DNA from: an uncultured Oscillospiraceae bacterium
GTDB lineage: Bacteria; Bacillota; Clostridia; Oscillospirales; Oscillospiraceae
Reading direction: 5' to 3'
Length of the DNA stretch: 64,000 nt
NCBI GenBank assembly: GCA_947624985.1
Contig: CANQMO010000003.1
Span: forward strand, 1-64,000
The notes under the pieces are model-generated. The model made no database searches. It worked only from the letters and a program-made list of their open reading frames with translations, and was not told the DNA's origin. Below, piece by piece: positions 50,074-58,834 of this stretch. The stretch's first letter is position 1. Every line of letters begins with the position of its first letter. The position numbers and the translations under genes are program-made.

Positions 50074-50092
50074 GGAGGCAGGGAATTAAGAT

Positions 50093-51172
50093 ATGAACGG
50101 ATATTTCAAACGGAAAGCGGAAGAATACCGCGCCCTGGACCAGGCCGACCGGCGCCGCTATTGGATCGACGGCCTGCTGAACAACGCCCTTTATATCCTG
50201 ATGGCTGTCTTCATCGTCCTCACGGCCATCCTGAACAAAAACTTCCTCAGCGCCAGTTCCGTGTCCAATATCATCACGCTGGCGGCCGCCTCTCTGCCCA
50301 TGGCGCTGGGTATCGGCGGGTGCATCGTGCTGACCGGTACGGACCTGTCCGGCGGCCGTGTGTTCGGCCTGACGGCGGCCATGGCGGCGGCGTTCCTGCA
50401 AAACCGGATGGCCACCAAGCTGATCTTCGAGCACCTGCCTAACACCTCCGGCGCGTGGATCATAGCGGTGCTGCTCATCGTTATGCTGGTGGGCGCGGCG
50501 ATCGGACTGGTCAACGGCTTCTTCGTGGCCAAGTTCAGCCTGCACCCCTTCATCGTCACCCTGGCGACCCAGCTGATCACATACGGCATCATCCTGATGT
50601 TCTTCCAGATCAACGGCAACGGCGGCGGCCCCATCAGCAACGTGGCGCAGCAGTTCAAGGATGTGGTATCCGGTCCCGCGATCCGTATCGCCTCCAAGAA
50701 CGTGTCCATCCCGTGGTATGTGGTCTACGCCTTCGCGCTGGTGCTGATCATGTGGTTCGTGTGGAACAAGACCACCTTCGGCAAGAACATGTTCGCCGTG
50801 GGCTCCAACGCCGAGGCGGCCCGGGTCTCCGGCGTCAACGTGTTCCGGACCACCGTGCTGGTACATACTCTGGCCGGCGCCCTTTACGGCTTCGCCGGTT
50901 ATGTGGAGGCGGCCCGTCTGGGCTCCATCACCGCCGCCACCGGCCTGAACAACGAGTGCGACGCTATCGCGGCCTGCGTCATCGGCGGCGTGTCGTTCGT
51001 AGGCGGCACCGGCAATATCGGCGGTATCGTTGTGGGCGTGTTCGTGCTGCGTATCATCTTCGTGGCGCTGAATATGCTGGGTATCAACCCGAACCTGCAA
51101 TTCATCATCAAGGGCGGTATCATCCTGGCGGCCTGCTCGCTGGATATGCGCAAGTACCTGGCCAAGAAGTGA
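50093..51172 (+). CDS. Sugar ABC transporter permease (MglC-type)
   Basis: This 359-residue protein has about ten membrane helices of the RbsC/MglC branched family. Motifs include IGGCIVLTGTDLSGGRVFGLTAAMAA near the first cytoplasmic loop, LVNGFFVAKFSLHPFIVTLATQLITYG, GKNMFAVGSNAEAARVSGVNV and IAACVIGGVSFVGGTGNIGG. The last two are conserved in galactose permeases. It follows mglA by 19 bases and probably forms a homodimeric channel. Confidence 0.94.
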   Translation: MNGYFKRKAEEYRALDQADRRRYWIDGLLNNALYILMAVFIVLTAILNKNFLSASSVSNIITLAAASLPMALGIGGCIVLTGTDLSGGRVFGLTAAMAAAFLQNRMATKLIFEHLPNTSGAWIIAVLLIVMLVGAAIGLVNGFFVAKFSLHPFIVTLATQLITYGIILMFFQINGNGGGPISNVAQQFKDVVSGPAIRIASKNVSIPWYVVYAFALVLIMWFVWNKTTFGKNMFAVGSNAEAARVSGVNVFRTTVLVHTLAGALYGFAGYVEAARLGSITAATGLNNECDAIAACVIGGVSFVGGTGNIGGIVVGVFVLRIIFVALNMLGINPNLQFIIKGGIILAACSLDMRKYLAKK

Positions 51173-51179
51173 CGCGCCC

Positions 51180-51569
51180 ATGGCAGAGGACAAGACAGGC
51201 CCCGCCGGCGGCGGGGCCGGTCCGCTGGGCAGGCCCGGCGGCCTTTACGACGGGGTGAAGCTGTCCCGCAAAAGCGCCGATCTGCTGGCGGTGTGCTCCA
51301 TCGGGCTGCTGGTGGCGCTGTTCGTCATCGTGCTGCTGCTGTCGGACGGCTTCACCGTCACCTTCGACGCCCGGGGCGGCAGCGACGTGCCGGCGGTGCG
51401 TGAGCTGGCGTACGGCGACATGCTCCCGGCCGTGGCGGAGCCCACCCGGGAGGGGTATGTGTTCACCGGCTGGTACCGGGACCCGGACTGTGGCGAGCAG
51501 TGGGATATGCACACTGACACGGTGACGGAGGATATCACTCTGTACGCCGGCTGGGAGAGCGCTCCCTGA
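51180..51569 (+). CDS. Membrane-anchored protein with one InlB B-repeat
   Basis: This 129-residue protein has a Gly/Pro-rich cytoplasmic N-terminus, one membrane helix (LLAVCSIGLLVALFVIVLLL) and then a single Listeria-Bacteroides (InlB B) repeat (FTVTFDARGGSDVPAVRELAYGD...GYVFTGWYRDPDCGEQWD...DITLYAGW). Such repeats are common in surface proteins and may bind ligands or the wall. It starts 7 bases after mglC and shares its transcript, which is unexpected. No strong ribosome binding site precedes it, so coupled translation is probable. Confidence 0.78.
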   Translation: MAEDKTGPAGGGAGPLGRPGGLYDGVKLSRKSADLLAVCSIGLLVALFVIVLLLSDGFTVTFDARGGSDVPAVRELAYGDMLPAVAEPTREGYVFTGWYRDPDCGEQWDMHTDTVTEDITLYAGWESAP

Positions 51570-51572
51570 AAC

Positions 51573-51606
51573 AAAGCCCGTCGCGGAGCTTTCCGCGGCG
51601 GGCTTT
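51573..51606 (+). terminator. Intrinsic terminator of the mgl-type operon
   Basis: A 15-bp stem with one wobble (AAAGCCCGTCGCGGA with TCCGCGGCGGGCTTT) is followed by TTGGG and begins 3 bases after the last gene. Confidence 0.8.
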
Positions 51607-51723
51607 TGGGTCCGGAGGCATTATTTTCTTGCGTTTTATGCGGGAAAAACGTATAATCGAAGAGAAATATGACGCAGCAGCGGACGGCGCCGGCGCCCGG
51701 AGCCGCCCCGGAAAGGCAAAGAC

Positions 51724-52383
51724 ATGAGAAATAAGAAGGCCCTCATATTGTTTATCGTGCTGGTGGTCGTGATCGGACTGGAGGTCTTTTTGTTCGTCCG
51801 TTTTCGGGACCGGCTGGATCTCGGCGCCATCGGAGGGAGCGCCGCAGCGCCGGCGGCGGCCATCACCCAGTCGCCGGAGATGACCGCGCCGCCCGTGCCC
51901 ACGCTGGCCCCGGCGACGGATACCCCGGAGCCTACGCCCACCCCCACGGCGGCGCCTACCGCCACGCCCGCGCCCACCCCCACGGCGGCGCCTACCGTTC
52001 CGCCCACCGCCACGCCCGTGCCGTCCAATTCCGGCACCATCGAGTCCGACACGGGCACGGTGCTGAACATGATCGTCGATTGGGAGACGGAGGCGCTGGG
52101 CGACGGCAATACCCGTATCCACCTTACCGGCAAGATCTCTTCGTACAGTCTGGCGATCCAGGGCTCCAGCGTGACCATCACGCTGGGGGACCACAGCACC
52201 ACCTGCCAGTCGCCCTCGTTCAACATCTCTCAGGACACCGAGACGGTGAGCGACCTGTTCTCCACTACGCTGGACGTGCCCACCGGCACCCAGGGGACGC
52301 TGAAGGTGGACTGGAATTACCGTGGCACATACAGCGGCGTGGAGCTCGCGCATATCATCGCGGAGGGCGAAGTGAGCGCCTGA
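51724..52383 (+). CDS. Membrane-anchored protein with Pro/Thr-rich stalk
   Basis: This 219-residue protein has an N-terminal membrane helix (ALILFIVLVVVIGLEVFLFV). A stalk of about 60 residues follows, rich in Pro, Thr and Ala (TPEPTPTPTAAPTATPAPTP), and then a C-terminal globular domain of about 115 residues (VLNMIVDWETEALGDGNTRIHLTGKISSYSLAIQG). The last part resembles an immunoglobulin-like beta fold and is not recognised as a named family. A GGAAAGG site precedes the ATG. It lies just upstream of pyruvate kinase, apparently in the same transcript. The function is unknown. Confidence 0.65.
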   Translation: MRNKKALILFIVLVVVIGLEVFLFVRFRDRLDLGAIGGSAAAPAAAITQSPEMTAPPVPTLAPATDTPEPTPTPTAAPTATPAPTPTAAPTVPPTATPVPSNSGTIESDTGTVLNMIVDWETEALGDGNTRIHLTGKISSYSLAIQGSSVTITLGDHSTTCQSPSFNISQDTETVSDLFSTTLDVPTGTQGTLKVDWNYRGTYSGVELAHIIAEGEVSA

Positions 52384-52420
52384 GGGCTCCAAAGCAGATC
52401 ATGAGGAGGTATTGGGACAT

Positions 52421-53854
52421 ATGAGAAGGACGAAGATCATCTGTACACTTGGCCCCGCCGTAGACAGCGAGCGCATGATCCGCGGGCTGATCCGGGCGGG
52501 TATGGACGCGGCCCGGTTCAATTTCTCCCACGGCACCCACGAGGAGCATTTGAAACGGCTGCACATGCTCAACGCGGTCCGGGATTCCATCAGCCGTCCC
52601 GTGGCCACCATTCTGGACACCAAGGGCCCGGAGATCCGTATCCGCACCTTCGCCGAGGGCCCCATCACGCTGGCGGCGGGGGACACGTTCACCCTGACCA
52701 CCGAGGACGTGGCGGGGGACCGGCAGCGGGTGGCGGTGACCTATAAGGACCTGCACAAGGAGGTGGAGCCGGGCCAGGAGATCCTCATCGACGACGGCCT
52801 GGTGGCCATCCGGGTGGAGAAGATCCAGGGCCGGGAGATCGTCTGCACAGTGGAAAACGGGGGGAGCCTGTCCAACCACAAATCCATCAACATCCCCGGC
52901 GCCAACATCCATCTGCCCGCCATCACGGAGAAGGATATCGAGGACATCCGCTTCGGCGTGGAGAACGACTTTGACTTCATCGCCGCCTCCTTCGTCCGCA
53001 AGGCCAGCGACGTGCGGGAGATCCGCAAGGTGCTGCACAAGTTCGGCGGCGACAACATAAAGATCATCGCCAAGATCGAGAACCAGGAAGGCGTAGACAA
53101 CATGGAGGAGATCATCCTGGCCGCCGACGGCGTGATGGTGGCCCGAGGCGATCTGGGCGTGGAGATCCCGGCGGCCCGGGTGCCCATCATCCAGAAGAAG
53201 ATGATCCACCGGTGCCTTCTGGAGGGCAAGCCCGTCATCACCGCCACCCAAATGCTGGACTCCATGATCCGCAACCCCCGTCCCACCCGGGCGGAGGTGT
53301 CCGACGTGGCCAACGCCGTGTTCGACGGCACCAGCTGCGTCATGCTCTCCGGCGAGACGGCCAGCGGCAAGTACCCGCTGGAGGCCATCGCCGCCATGGC
53401 GGAGATCGTAACGGAGGCGGAGTCCTCCGCGCCCCACTGGAAGCAGTTCGAGGAGTTCAAGCTGGTCCCGGCGCCCAGTATCAACGACGCCATCACCCAC
53501 ACCAGCTGCCTCACCGCCAAGGACCTGAACGCCATGGCCATCCTGACCGCCACCGCCTCCGGCCACACGGCCCGCATGACCGCCCGGTTCCGCCCGGCCT
53601 GCCCCATCGTGGCGCTGACCATGCACGAGAAGGTCCGCCGGCAGCTGGCCCTGTGCTGGGGCGTGGTGCCCCTGCTGACCGGCGAGGTCACCAGCACGGA
53701 CCGTATCCTGGCCATGGCCTGCGAGGTGGCCGTGCGGGAGAAGATCGTGAAGAAGGGGGACACGGTGGTCATCACCGCCGGCGTTCCTCTGGGCCGCGCC
53801 GGACAGACGAATCTGCTGAAAGCCCATGTGATCGACGACGACGACCTTATATAG
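52421..53854 (+). CDS. pyk: Pyruvate kinase
   Basis: This 477-residue protein is pyruvate kinase, which converts phosphoenolpyruvate and ADP to pyruvate and ATP. The N-terminal RRTKIICTLGPAVDSERM, FNFSHGTHEEH, catalytic IIAKIENQEG, MVARGDLGVEIP and MLSGETASGKYPLEA motifs are all present. It lacks the extra C-terminal PEP-utiliser domain of Bacillus enzymes. The start at 52421 follows AGGAGGT by 10 bases; an in-frame TTG 9 bases upstream is less likely. It ends against repeat module A and the convergent dusB gene. Confidence 0.96.
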   Translation: MRRTKIICTLGPAVDSERMIRGLIRAGMDAARFNFSHGTHEEHLKRLHMLNAVRDSISRPVATILDTKGPEIRIRTFAEGPITLAAGDTFTLTTEDVAGDRQRVAVTYKDLHKEVEPGQEILIDDGLVAIRVEKIQGREIVCTVENGGSLSNHKSINIPGANIHLPAITEKDIEDIRFGVENDFDFIAASFVRKASDVREIRKVLHKFGGDNIKIIAKIENQEGVDNMEEIILAADGVMVARGDLGVEIPAARVPIIQKKMIHRCLLEGKPVITATQMLDSMIRNPRPTRAEVSDVANAVFDGTSCVMLSGETASGKYPLEAIAAMAEIVTEAESSAPHWKQFEEFKLVPAPSINDAITHTSCLTAKDLNAMAILTATASGHTARMTARFRPACPIVALTMHEKVRRQLALCWGVVPLLTGEVTSTDRILAMACEVAVREKIVKKGDTVVITAGVPLGRAGQTNLLKAHVIDDDDLI

Positions 53855-53874
53855 TCGCGAAAACGCAAGGGTCG

Positions 53875-53937
53875 GCAGCCCGAAAACGTGAACGTCCCCG
53901 CCAAATGGCGGGGACGCTTTGCGCTGCAGCGGGCTGC
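53875..53937. repeat. Intergenic hairpin repeat, module A, copy 2
   Basis: AAAACGTGAACG, then the stem GTCCCCGCC-AAAT-GGCGGGGAC, then CGCTTTGCGC matches copy 1 at 2549-2591 in flanks but not in stem sequence. An extra outer stem (GCAGCCCG at 53875-53882 with CGGGCTGC at 53930-53937) encloses the whole module. Confidence 0.8.
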
Positions 53938-53939
53938 AT

Positions 53940-53975
53940 CCTTCTCGTTTGAATGCTACGCATTCAAACGACTTA
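53940..53975. repeat. Intergenic hairpin repeat, module B, copy 2
   Basis: CCTTCTCGTTTGAATGC-TAC-GCATTCAAACGACTTA forms a 12-bp perfect stem. The final TTA is the dusB stop codon on the minus strand, exactly as copy 1 supplies the stop of the GTPase gene. Confidence 0.85.
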
Positions 53976-54941
53976 TTTTAGTTCCCGCTGGACCCGGCGG
54001 ACGATGGCGCGGATGTCGTCCAGGGTGTTTATCCGCACGATCTCCCGCTTGACAGGTCCGGACCAGGGCACGCCCCGCAGATACCAGCAGAGCTGCTTTC
54101 TGGCCTCCAGACAGGCGATGTGGGGGTCTTTCCACTGACAGGCCAGCTCGAACTGGCGCAGGGCCGTTTCCGTCCGCGACCCCAGAGGCGGCGTCTCCGG
54201 CTCCGGCAGCCCGGCGACGGCGGCGTTGATACGCCCGAACACCCACGGGTCTCCGAACGAGCCCCGGCCCACCATGCACATGTCCGCCCCGGTCCGGCGC
54301 AGCACCCGGACCGCGTCGGCGCCGGAAAAAATATCGCCATTGGCGATGACCGGGATGGTCACCGCGGCCTTTACATCCCGGATGATGTCCCAGTCCGCCG
54401 TACCGGCGTACATCTGCACCCGGGTGCGCCCGTGGACGGTGAGGGCGGCGGCCCCGGCGGCCTGGCAGACCTGGGCGAATTCCACCGCGTTCACGCTGCC
54501 GCCGTCCCAGCCCTTGCGGAACTTCACCGTCACCGGCACGCCGGCGGTGCGCACGCACGCCTCAATGATACGCCCGGCCCTGTCCGGGTCCCGCATGAGA
54601 GCGGAGCCGTCCCCGCTTTTGACGATCTTGCCAACGGGGCAGCCCATGTTGATGTCTAGTATGTCCGCCCCGGAGAGGGCGACGGCCATAGGCGCGGCGT
54701 CCGCCATGACGGCGGGATCGGAGCCGAATATCTGGGCGGCCACGGGCCGGTCGTCCTCGGGGCAGTACAGAAGCTGTTTCGTTTTGGCGTCGTTGTATAC
54801 CAGGCCGCGGCTGGACACCATCTCCGTGCAGGTGAGGGCGGCGCCCTGCTCCCGGCATATATGCCGGAACGCGGCGTCCGTCACCCCGGCCATGGGGGCC
54901 AGCGCCGCAGGGCCTTCGATCTGTACGCTTCCGATCTGCAT
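53973..54941 (-). CDS. dusB: tRNA-dihydrouridine synthase
   Basis: This 322-residue protein is a DusB-type flavoenzyme that reduces uridines in tRNA. The FMN barrel starts APMAGVTDAAFRHICREQGA; ILDINMGCPVGKIVKSGDGSALM includes the catalytic Cys, and VTVKFRKGWD, LTVHGRTRVQMY and ANGDIFSGADA are family motifs. The start at 54941 follows AAGGAG; an ATG 18 bases upstream is unsupported. It is convergent with pyk. Its stop codon is the edge of repeat module B. Confidence 0.95.
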   Translation of the reverse strand: MQIGSVQIEGPAALAPMAGVTDAAFRHICREQGAALTCTEMVSSRGLVYNDAKTKQLLYCPEDDRPVAAQIFGSDPAVMADAAPMAVALSGADILDINMGCPVGKIVKSGDGSALMRDPDRAGRIIEACVRTAGVPVTVKFRKGWDGGSVNAVEFAQVCQAAGAAALTVHGRTRVQMYAGTADWDIIRDVKAAVTIPVIANGDIFSGADAVRVLRRTGADMCMVGRGSFGDPWVFGRINAAVAGLPEPETPPLGSRTETALRQFELACQWKDPHIACLEARKQLCWYLRGVPWSGPVKREIVRINTLDDIRAIVRRVQRELK

Positions 54942-55102
54942 AAACGCTCCTTCGGGCAAAAACGCCTTCCACTATTTTAAATGCGAGGGACCCGGGTGTC
55001 AAGACGGCAAAAAAACGGGTGGAGCGCTTGACCGGAGCTGTCGGAACGTGTAAAATGACCTGGTAAAAGGAACCTGCTGTATGGAGCGGAGGAGTGCTGT
55101 CG

Positions 55103-57115
55103 GTGGAGACAAAAGAGAAAAAACGTCCTGTCAGGCACATAAAGGGGTTCAACTTTCTGTTCCCTCTGGCGCTGCTGTATTATGAGATCACCTTCCGCCT
55201 GTTCACGGGAGGCAGCGTGTTACGGACGGACACGCTGCTGCTGCTCCCGCTGTGCTGCGCCTACGGGGGGATAGGGACGCTTATCTGCACCATCTCGTCC
55301 AACCGGCGGGTCAATATATGGCTGACGGTGGCGCTGCTGTTCCTGCTGGCGCTGCCCTATGGGGTGGAGGCGTTCCTGTACCGGGAGTTCGGCATATTCT
55401 ATAACTTCAAAGCCATCTTCACCACCACAGGTGACGTGGTGGGCAACTTCGGCTCGGAGGTCGTCCGGCTGGTGTTCAGCCCCAGCGGCATTTTCTGCAT
55501 AGCGGTCTACCTGCTGCCAACGGTCCTGTTCGCGCTGTTCGGCTCCGCCCCCATGGGTATCGACGGCCATACGCGGGGCATGACCGCGGCGCGGGTCGCC
55601 GCGTTCTATATCCTGGCGATGATGGTGATCCATGTGACGCCGAGGCTGGCTCTCGCCTACGGCGCGGAGTATACCTTCCAGTCCTCCGTGGAGCGGTTCG
55701 GCCTGATGACCGGCGCCGGGCTGGACATGCGGGAGCAGCTGATGGGCCGTGGCACGGCCTCTTTTGAGCAGGTGGATATGAGCCGTATCGCCGGCCAGGT
55801 CCAGCCGACCACTGAGACCGACGCTACGCCGGAGCCCAGCGCGACGCCGGTGGTGTACGAGCCAAACGTGCTGGACCTGCCCCTCAACGAGGAGACGGCG
55901 GACACCACCGACGAGTTCCGGAGCCTGGACGAGTATGTTTCGGGACTGACCCCGTCCATGAAAAACGAGTATACGGGCCTTTTCGCGGGCAAGAACCTGA
56001 TCATGATCACCGCGGAGGCGTTCACCAGAGAGGTCATCGACCCGGAGCTGACGCCCACCCTGTACCGGCTGTACACCGAGGGCGTGCATTTTACCGACTA
56101 TTACCAGTTCGCCGGCGCGGGCACCATCGGCGGAGAGTATCAGCACATCTTCGGCCTGCTGCCCTGCGACGACGTGGATTCGATCCTGGACATGACCAAA
56201 CACAGGGTGCTGATCAATCTGCCCACCGAGCTGTCCGCCAGAGGCTATTACGGCGTGGCCTACCACAACGGGGACTCCACTTTCTACGACCGGGACAAGA
56301 GCCATCCCTACCTGGGCTTCTCCGACGGGTTCTACGCTTTCGGCAACGGGCTGGAGGATATCATGAACACCGGCTGGGACTCCTGCGACGACGATATGTT
56401 CAAGAGCACGCTGCCGCTGTATATCGACAAGCAGCCCTTCGTCGTCTATTACATGACGATCAGCGGCCACTCCCCCTACGGCACCGAAAACGACCACTGG
56501 GAGGAGAACAAGGAGCGGGTGGCGGACCTGCCGTATTCGGAGATGGTAAAGGGCTATCTCGCCGCCAACATGGACCTGGAGGACGCCATGACCTACCTCG
56601 TCGGGGAACTGGAGGCCAGGGGTATCGCGGACGACACGGTCATCTGCCTGACCGGCGACCATTACCCCTACGGGCTGGCGGACGGCAGCGATTTTTCCTG
56701 TGTGGATGAGCTGTACGGCATAGATGAGATCGAAACGGCTTTTGACCGGGACCACAACTGCTGGCTGCTGTGGAGCGGGTGTCTGGAGGACCAGGCGCCC
56801 ATCGTGGTGGACGAACCCACCTTCAGTCTGGATATCCTGCCCACGATGATGAACCTGTTCGGGATCGACTTCGACTCCCGGCTGCTTCCGGGGCGGGACG
56901 TGTTCTCCGACACGCCGGCGCTGGTGTTCGTCGAGCCCACCACCTGGAAAACGTCCTATGGCTACTTTTTTGAGGACGGCTTCACCCTCACCGACGAGAC
57001 GGCGACGCTGCCCGACGGCTATGTAGACAGCATGCGCGCCGTGGTGCGCAACAAGATAAACTACTGCCAGAGCGTACTGGCGAACGATTACTTCACCTAC
57101 CTTTTTCTGCGGTAG
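55103..57115 (+). CDS. LTA synthase-family membrane sulfatase/phosphoglycerol transferase
   Basis: This 670-residue protein has four to five N-terminal membrane helices and a large extracytoplasmic sulfatase-fold domain from about residue 295. The metal-site segments NLIMITAEAFTREVIDPELTPTLYRLYTEGVHFTDYYQF (with Thr as nucleophile position in AEAFT), SGHSPYG and TGDHYPYG are characteristic of LtaS-type enzymes. These transfer glycerol phosphate from phosphatidylglycerol to build teichoic-acid-like polymers. A Thr/Pro/Glu-rich linker precedes the catalytic domain. The start is GTG 55103, 8 bases after GGAGGAG. It is a single-gene unit. Confidence 0.88.
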   Translation: METKEKKRPVRHIKGFNFLFPLALLYYEITFRLFTGGSVLRTDTLLLLPLCCAYGGIGTLICTISSNRRVNIWLTVALLFLLALPYGVEAFLYREFGIFYNFKAIFTTTGDVVGNFGSEVVRLVFSPSGIFCIAVYLLPTVLFALFGSAPMGIDGHTRGMTAARVAAFYILAMMVIHVTPRLALAYGAEYTFQSSVERFGLMTGAGLDMREQLMGRGTASFEQVDMSRIAGQVQPTTETDATPEPSATPVVYEPNVLDLPLNEETADTTDEFRSLDEYVSGLTPSMKNEYTGLFAGKNLIMITAEAFTREVIDPELTPTLYRLYTEGVHFTDYYQFAGAGTIGGEYQHIFGLLPCDDVDSILDMTKHRVLINLPTELSARGYYGVAYHNGDSTFYDRDKSHPYLGFSDGFYAFGNGLEDIMNTGWDSCDDDMFKSTLPLYIDKQPFVVYYMTISGHSPYGTENDHWEENKERVADLPYSEMVKGYLAANMDLEDAMTYLVGELEARGIADDTVICLTGDHYPYGLADGSDFSCVDELYGIDEIETAFDRDHNCWLLWSGCLEDQAPIVVDEPTFSLDILPTMMNLFGIDFDSRLLPGRDVFSDTPALVFVEPTTWKTSYGYFFEDGFTLTDETATLPDGYVDSMRAVVRNKINYCQSVLANDYFTYLFLR

Positions 57116-57125
57116 GAAAAGATAG

Positions 57126-57160
57126 AAAAGGGGAGCCGCTTTTAAAGCGACTCCCCTTTT
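57126..57160. terminator. Bidirectional terminator
   Basis: AAAAGGGGAG/CTCCCCTTTT with an inner CGCTTT/AAAGCG pair separates the convergent LtaS-like and sigE genes. Confidence 0.85.
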
Positions 57161-57864
57161 TAAAGCTGGCGGATCAGCTCCCGCCGCAGGCGCAGGATGA
57201 TGCGTTTTTCCAGGCGGCTTATGTAGCTTTGGGAGATACCCAGCAGATCCGCCACCTCCTTCTGGGTCAACTCCTCATAGCCCTCCAGGCCGAAGCGCAT
57301 GAGGATGATGGACCGCTCCCGCTCGTCCAGCCGGTCCACCGCCTCCATGAGAAGCTGCCGCTCCACGTCCTCCTCGATGGGCTTGATGACCTCCTCGCCG
57401 TCGGTGCCCAGAACGTCGGAAAGGAGCAGCTCGTTGCCGTCCCAGTCGGTGTTCAGCGGCTCGTCGATGGATATCTCCACCCGGTGGGAGCTTTTTTTGC
57501 GCAGGAACATGAGTATCTCGTTTTCGATACACCGGGAGGCGTAGGTGGCCAGCTTGATACGCTTTTCGGGGTTGAAGGTGCCGATGGCCTTGATAAGGCC
57601 GATGGTGCCGATGGAGATCAGGTCCTCGATGTTCACGCCGGTATTCTCGAACCGGCGGGCGATATAGACCACCAGCCGCAGATTGTGTTCGATGAGGCTC
57701 TGGCGGGCCTCGTGATCGCCTTGGATGAGCGCGGCCACGGCGGCCTCCTCCTCATCCTTGTCCAGAGGCGGGGGCAGCACGTCGCTGCCGCCGATGTAAA
57801 AAATGCGTGGCGCGAGCTGCAAACGAAGCTGTAGCTGCATGAGAAACAGTCTCATCTTATTCAT
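57160..57864 (-). CDS. sigE: Sporulation sigma factor SigE
   Basis: This 234-residue protein is the mother-cell sigma factor sigma-E, made as an inactive precursor. The short N-terminal pro-region precedes [64 protein letters not shown] (region 2). Region 3-4 includes [45 protein letters not shown]. The residues [27 protein letters not shown] are nearly universal in sigma-E. It is 18 bases downstream of spoIIGA in the same operon. sigG, its usual neighbour, does not follow here. Confidence 0.97.
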   Translation of the reverse strand: MNKMRLFLMQLQLRLQLAPRIFYIGGSDVLPPPLDKDEEEAAVAALIQGDHEARQSLIEHNLRLVVYIARRFENTGVNIEDLISIGTIGLIKAIGTFNPEKRIKLATYASRCIENEILMFLRKKSSHRVEISIDEPLNTDWDGNELLLSDVLGTDGEEVIKPIEEDVERQLLMEAVDRLDERERSIILMRFGLEGYEELTQKEVADLLGISQSYISRLEKRIILRLRRELIRQL

Positions 57865-57882
57865 GGGTACGCTCCTTTCCGG

Positions 57883-58686
57883 TCAGATAACGGCGTCATA
57901 AGAGCCGTCGGCGCCAAAAGGCGCGGCGGCCACGGCGGCGATCAGGTCCCGGCGCTCCATGCCGTCCACGGTGACCCGGTCCGGGCGGAAGGCCAGCAGC
58001 AGTCCGCCGCCGCCTATCCCGGCGTAGGGGATGAGCCGGGCGCCGGGTATGCGCAGCACCGCCTCCGCCGGTGGGCCGCGGAGCAGGGCGGCGTCCTCCG
58101 CCGGGAACAGCTCCCCCAGCGCCCCGGCCTCCGCCACAAAGGCCGCGCAGCCGGAGATGGGGTCTGTCAGGGAGTTTCCCGTGTCCTCCAGCGCCCGCAG
58201 ATGAACGCAGCGTCCGTCCCGCTCTACGGTCACGTCCCGGATACGCCGGGAGGCGTTTTTCACACCGGCCCGGAACAGTATGCTGATGACCGCCCAGCTG
58301 ACGGCGAAGGCCAGCACCAGCACCCGCATATCCAGCCGCAGAAGCGGTCCGGCCGGGCCGCTGCGCAGAAGGCTGGCCCCGTAGACCGCCCCGCCGAACA
58401 GGGCCGACACCCCCAAAAACGCCCCGAAACACCGGACCAGCCGCCGCTGGTCGCCGAAGGCCGTCAGGGTCATCCCCATGGCCAGCGCCAGCCGCATAAC
58501 GGGCCGGGCCAGCCATTCCAGGCCGGGAAGCTGCGCCAGCGCGCTCCACGCGGCCCCCAACACCGCGCCCGCCAGAAATCGCAGCCGCCGGTAGGGCAGG
58601 GCACAGACCCTGGCCGTGCCGAGCAGCAGAAAGTAGTCGATGACGAGCTCCATGGTGAAGAGCTCATCCAGATACAGGGTCATCAT
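57883..58686 (-). CDS. spoIIGA: Sigma-E processing peptidase SpoIIGA
   Basis: This 267-residue protein has five membrane helices at the N-terminus and a C-terminal aspartic protease-like domain with the active-site motif LEDTGNSLTDPISG. SpoIIGA cleaves the pro-sequence of sigma-E after a signal from the forespore. The start at 58686 is one of two tandem ATGs (MMTLYLDELF); the binding site is weak (AGG), and the second ATG is equally possible. The frame is open well upstream, but that part is not conserved-looking. It heads the spoIIGA-sigE operon and is divergent from pyrH. Confidence 0.9.
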   Translation of the reverse strand: MMTLYLDELFTMELVIDYFLLLGTARVCALPYRRLRFLAGAVLGAAWSALAQLPGLEWLARPVMRLALAMGMTLTAFGDQRRLVRCFGAFLGVSALFGGAVYGASLLRSGPAGPLLRLDMRVLVLAFAVSWAVISILFRAGVKNASRRIRDVTVERDGRCVHLRALEDTGNSLTDPISGCAAFVAEAGALGELFPAEDAALLRGPPAEAVLRIPGARLIPYAGIGGGGLLLAFRPDRVTVDGMERRDLIAAVAAAPFGADGSYDAVI

Positions 58687-58721
58687 GGCCTGATTGTAGT
58701 CCCGCGGGGGTGCGAAGCCGG

Positions 58722-58750
58722 TTGAAATCGGCTGGCGAGTGTGGTAAAAT
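58722..58750 (+). promoter_or_regulatory. Sigma-A promoter of the pyrH cluster
   Basis: TTGAAA (58722-58727) and TAAAAT (58745-58750) are separated by 17 bases, about 85 bases before pyrH. Confidence 0.65.
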
Positions 58751-58834
58751 TTAAAGGCGCGGAAAAAGGCGCCCGATGTGGTTGAAAATGTAACCATTTT
58801 GGCCTTACAATGAAGTGCGGAAGGGGCGAGTGCG

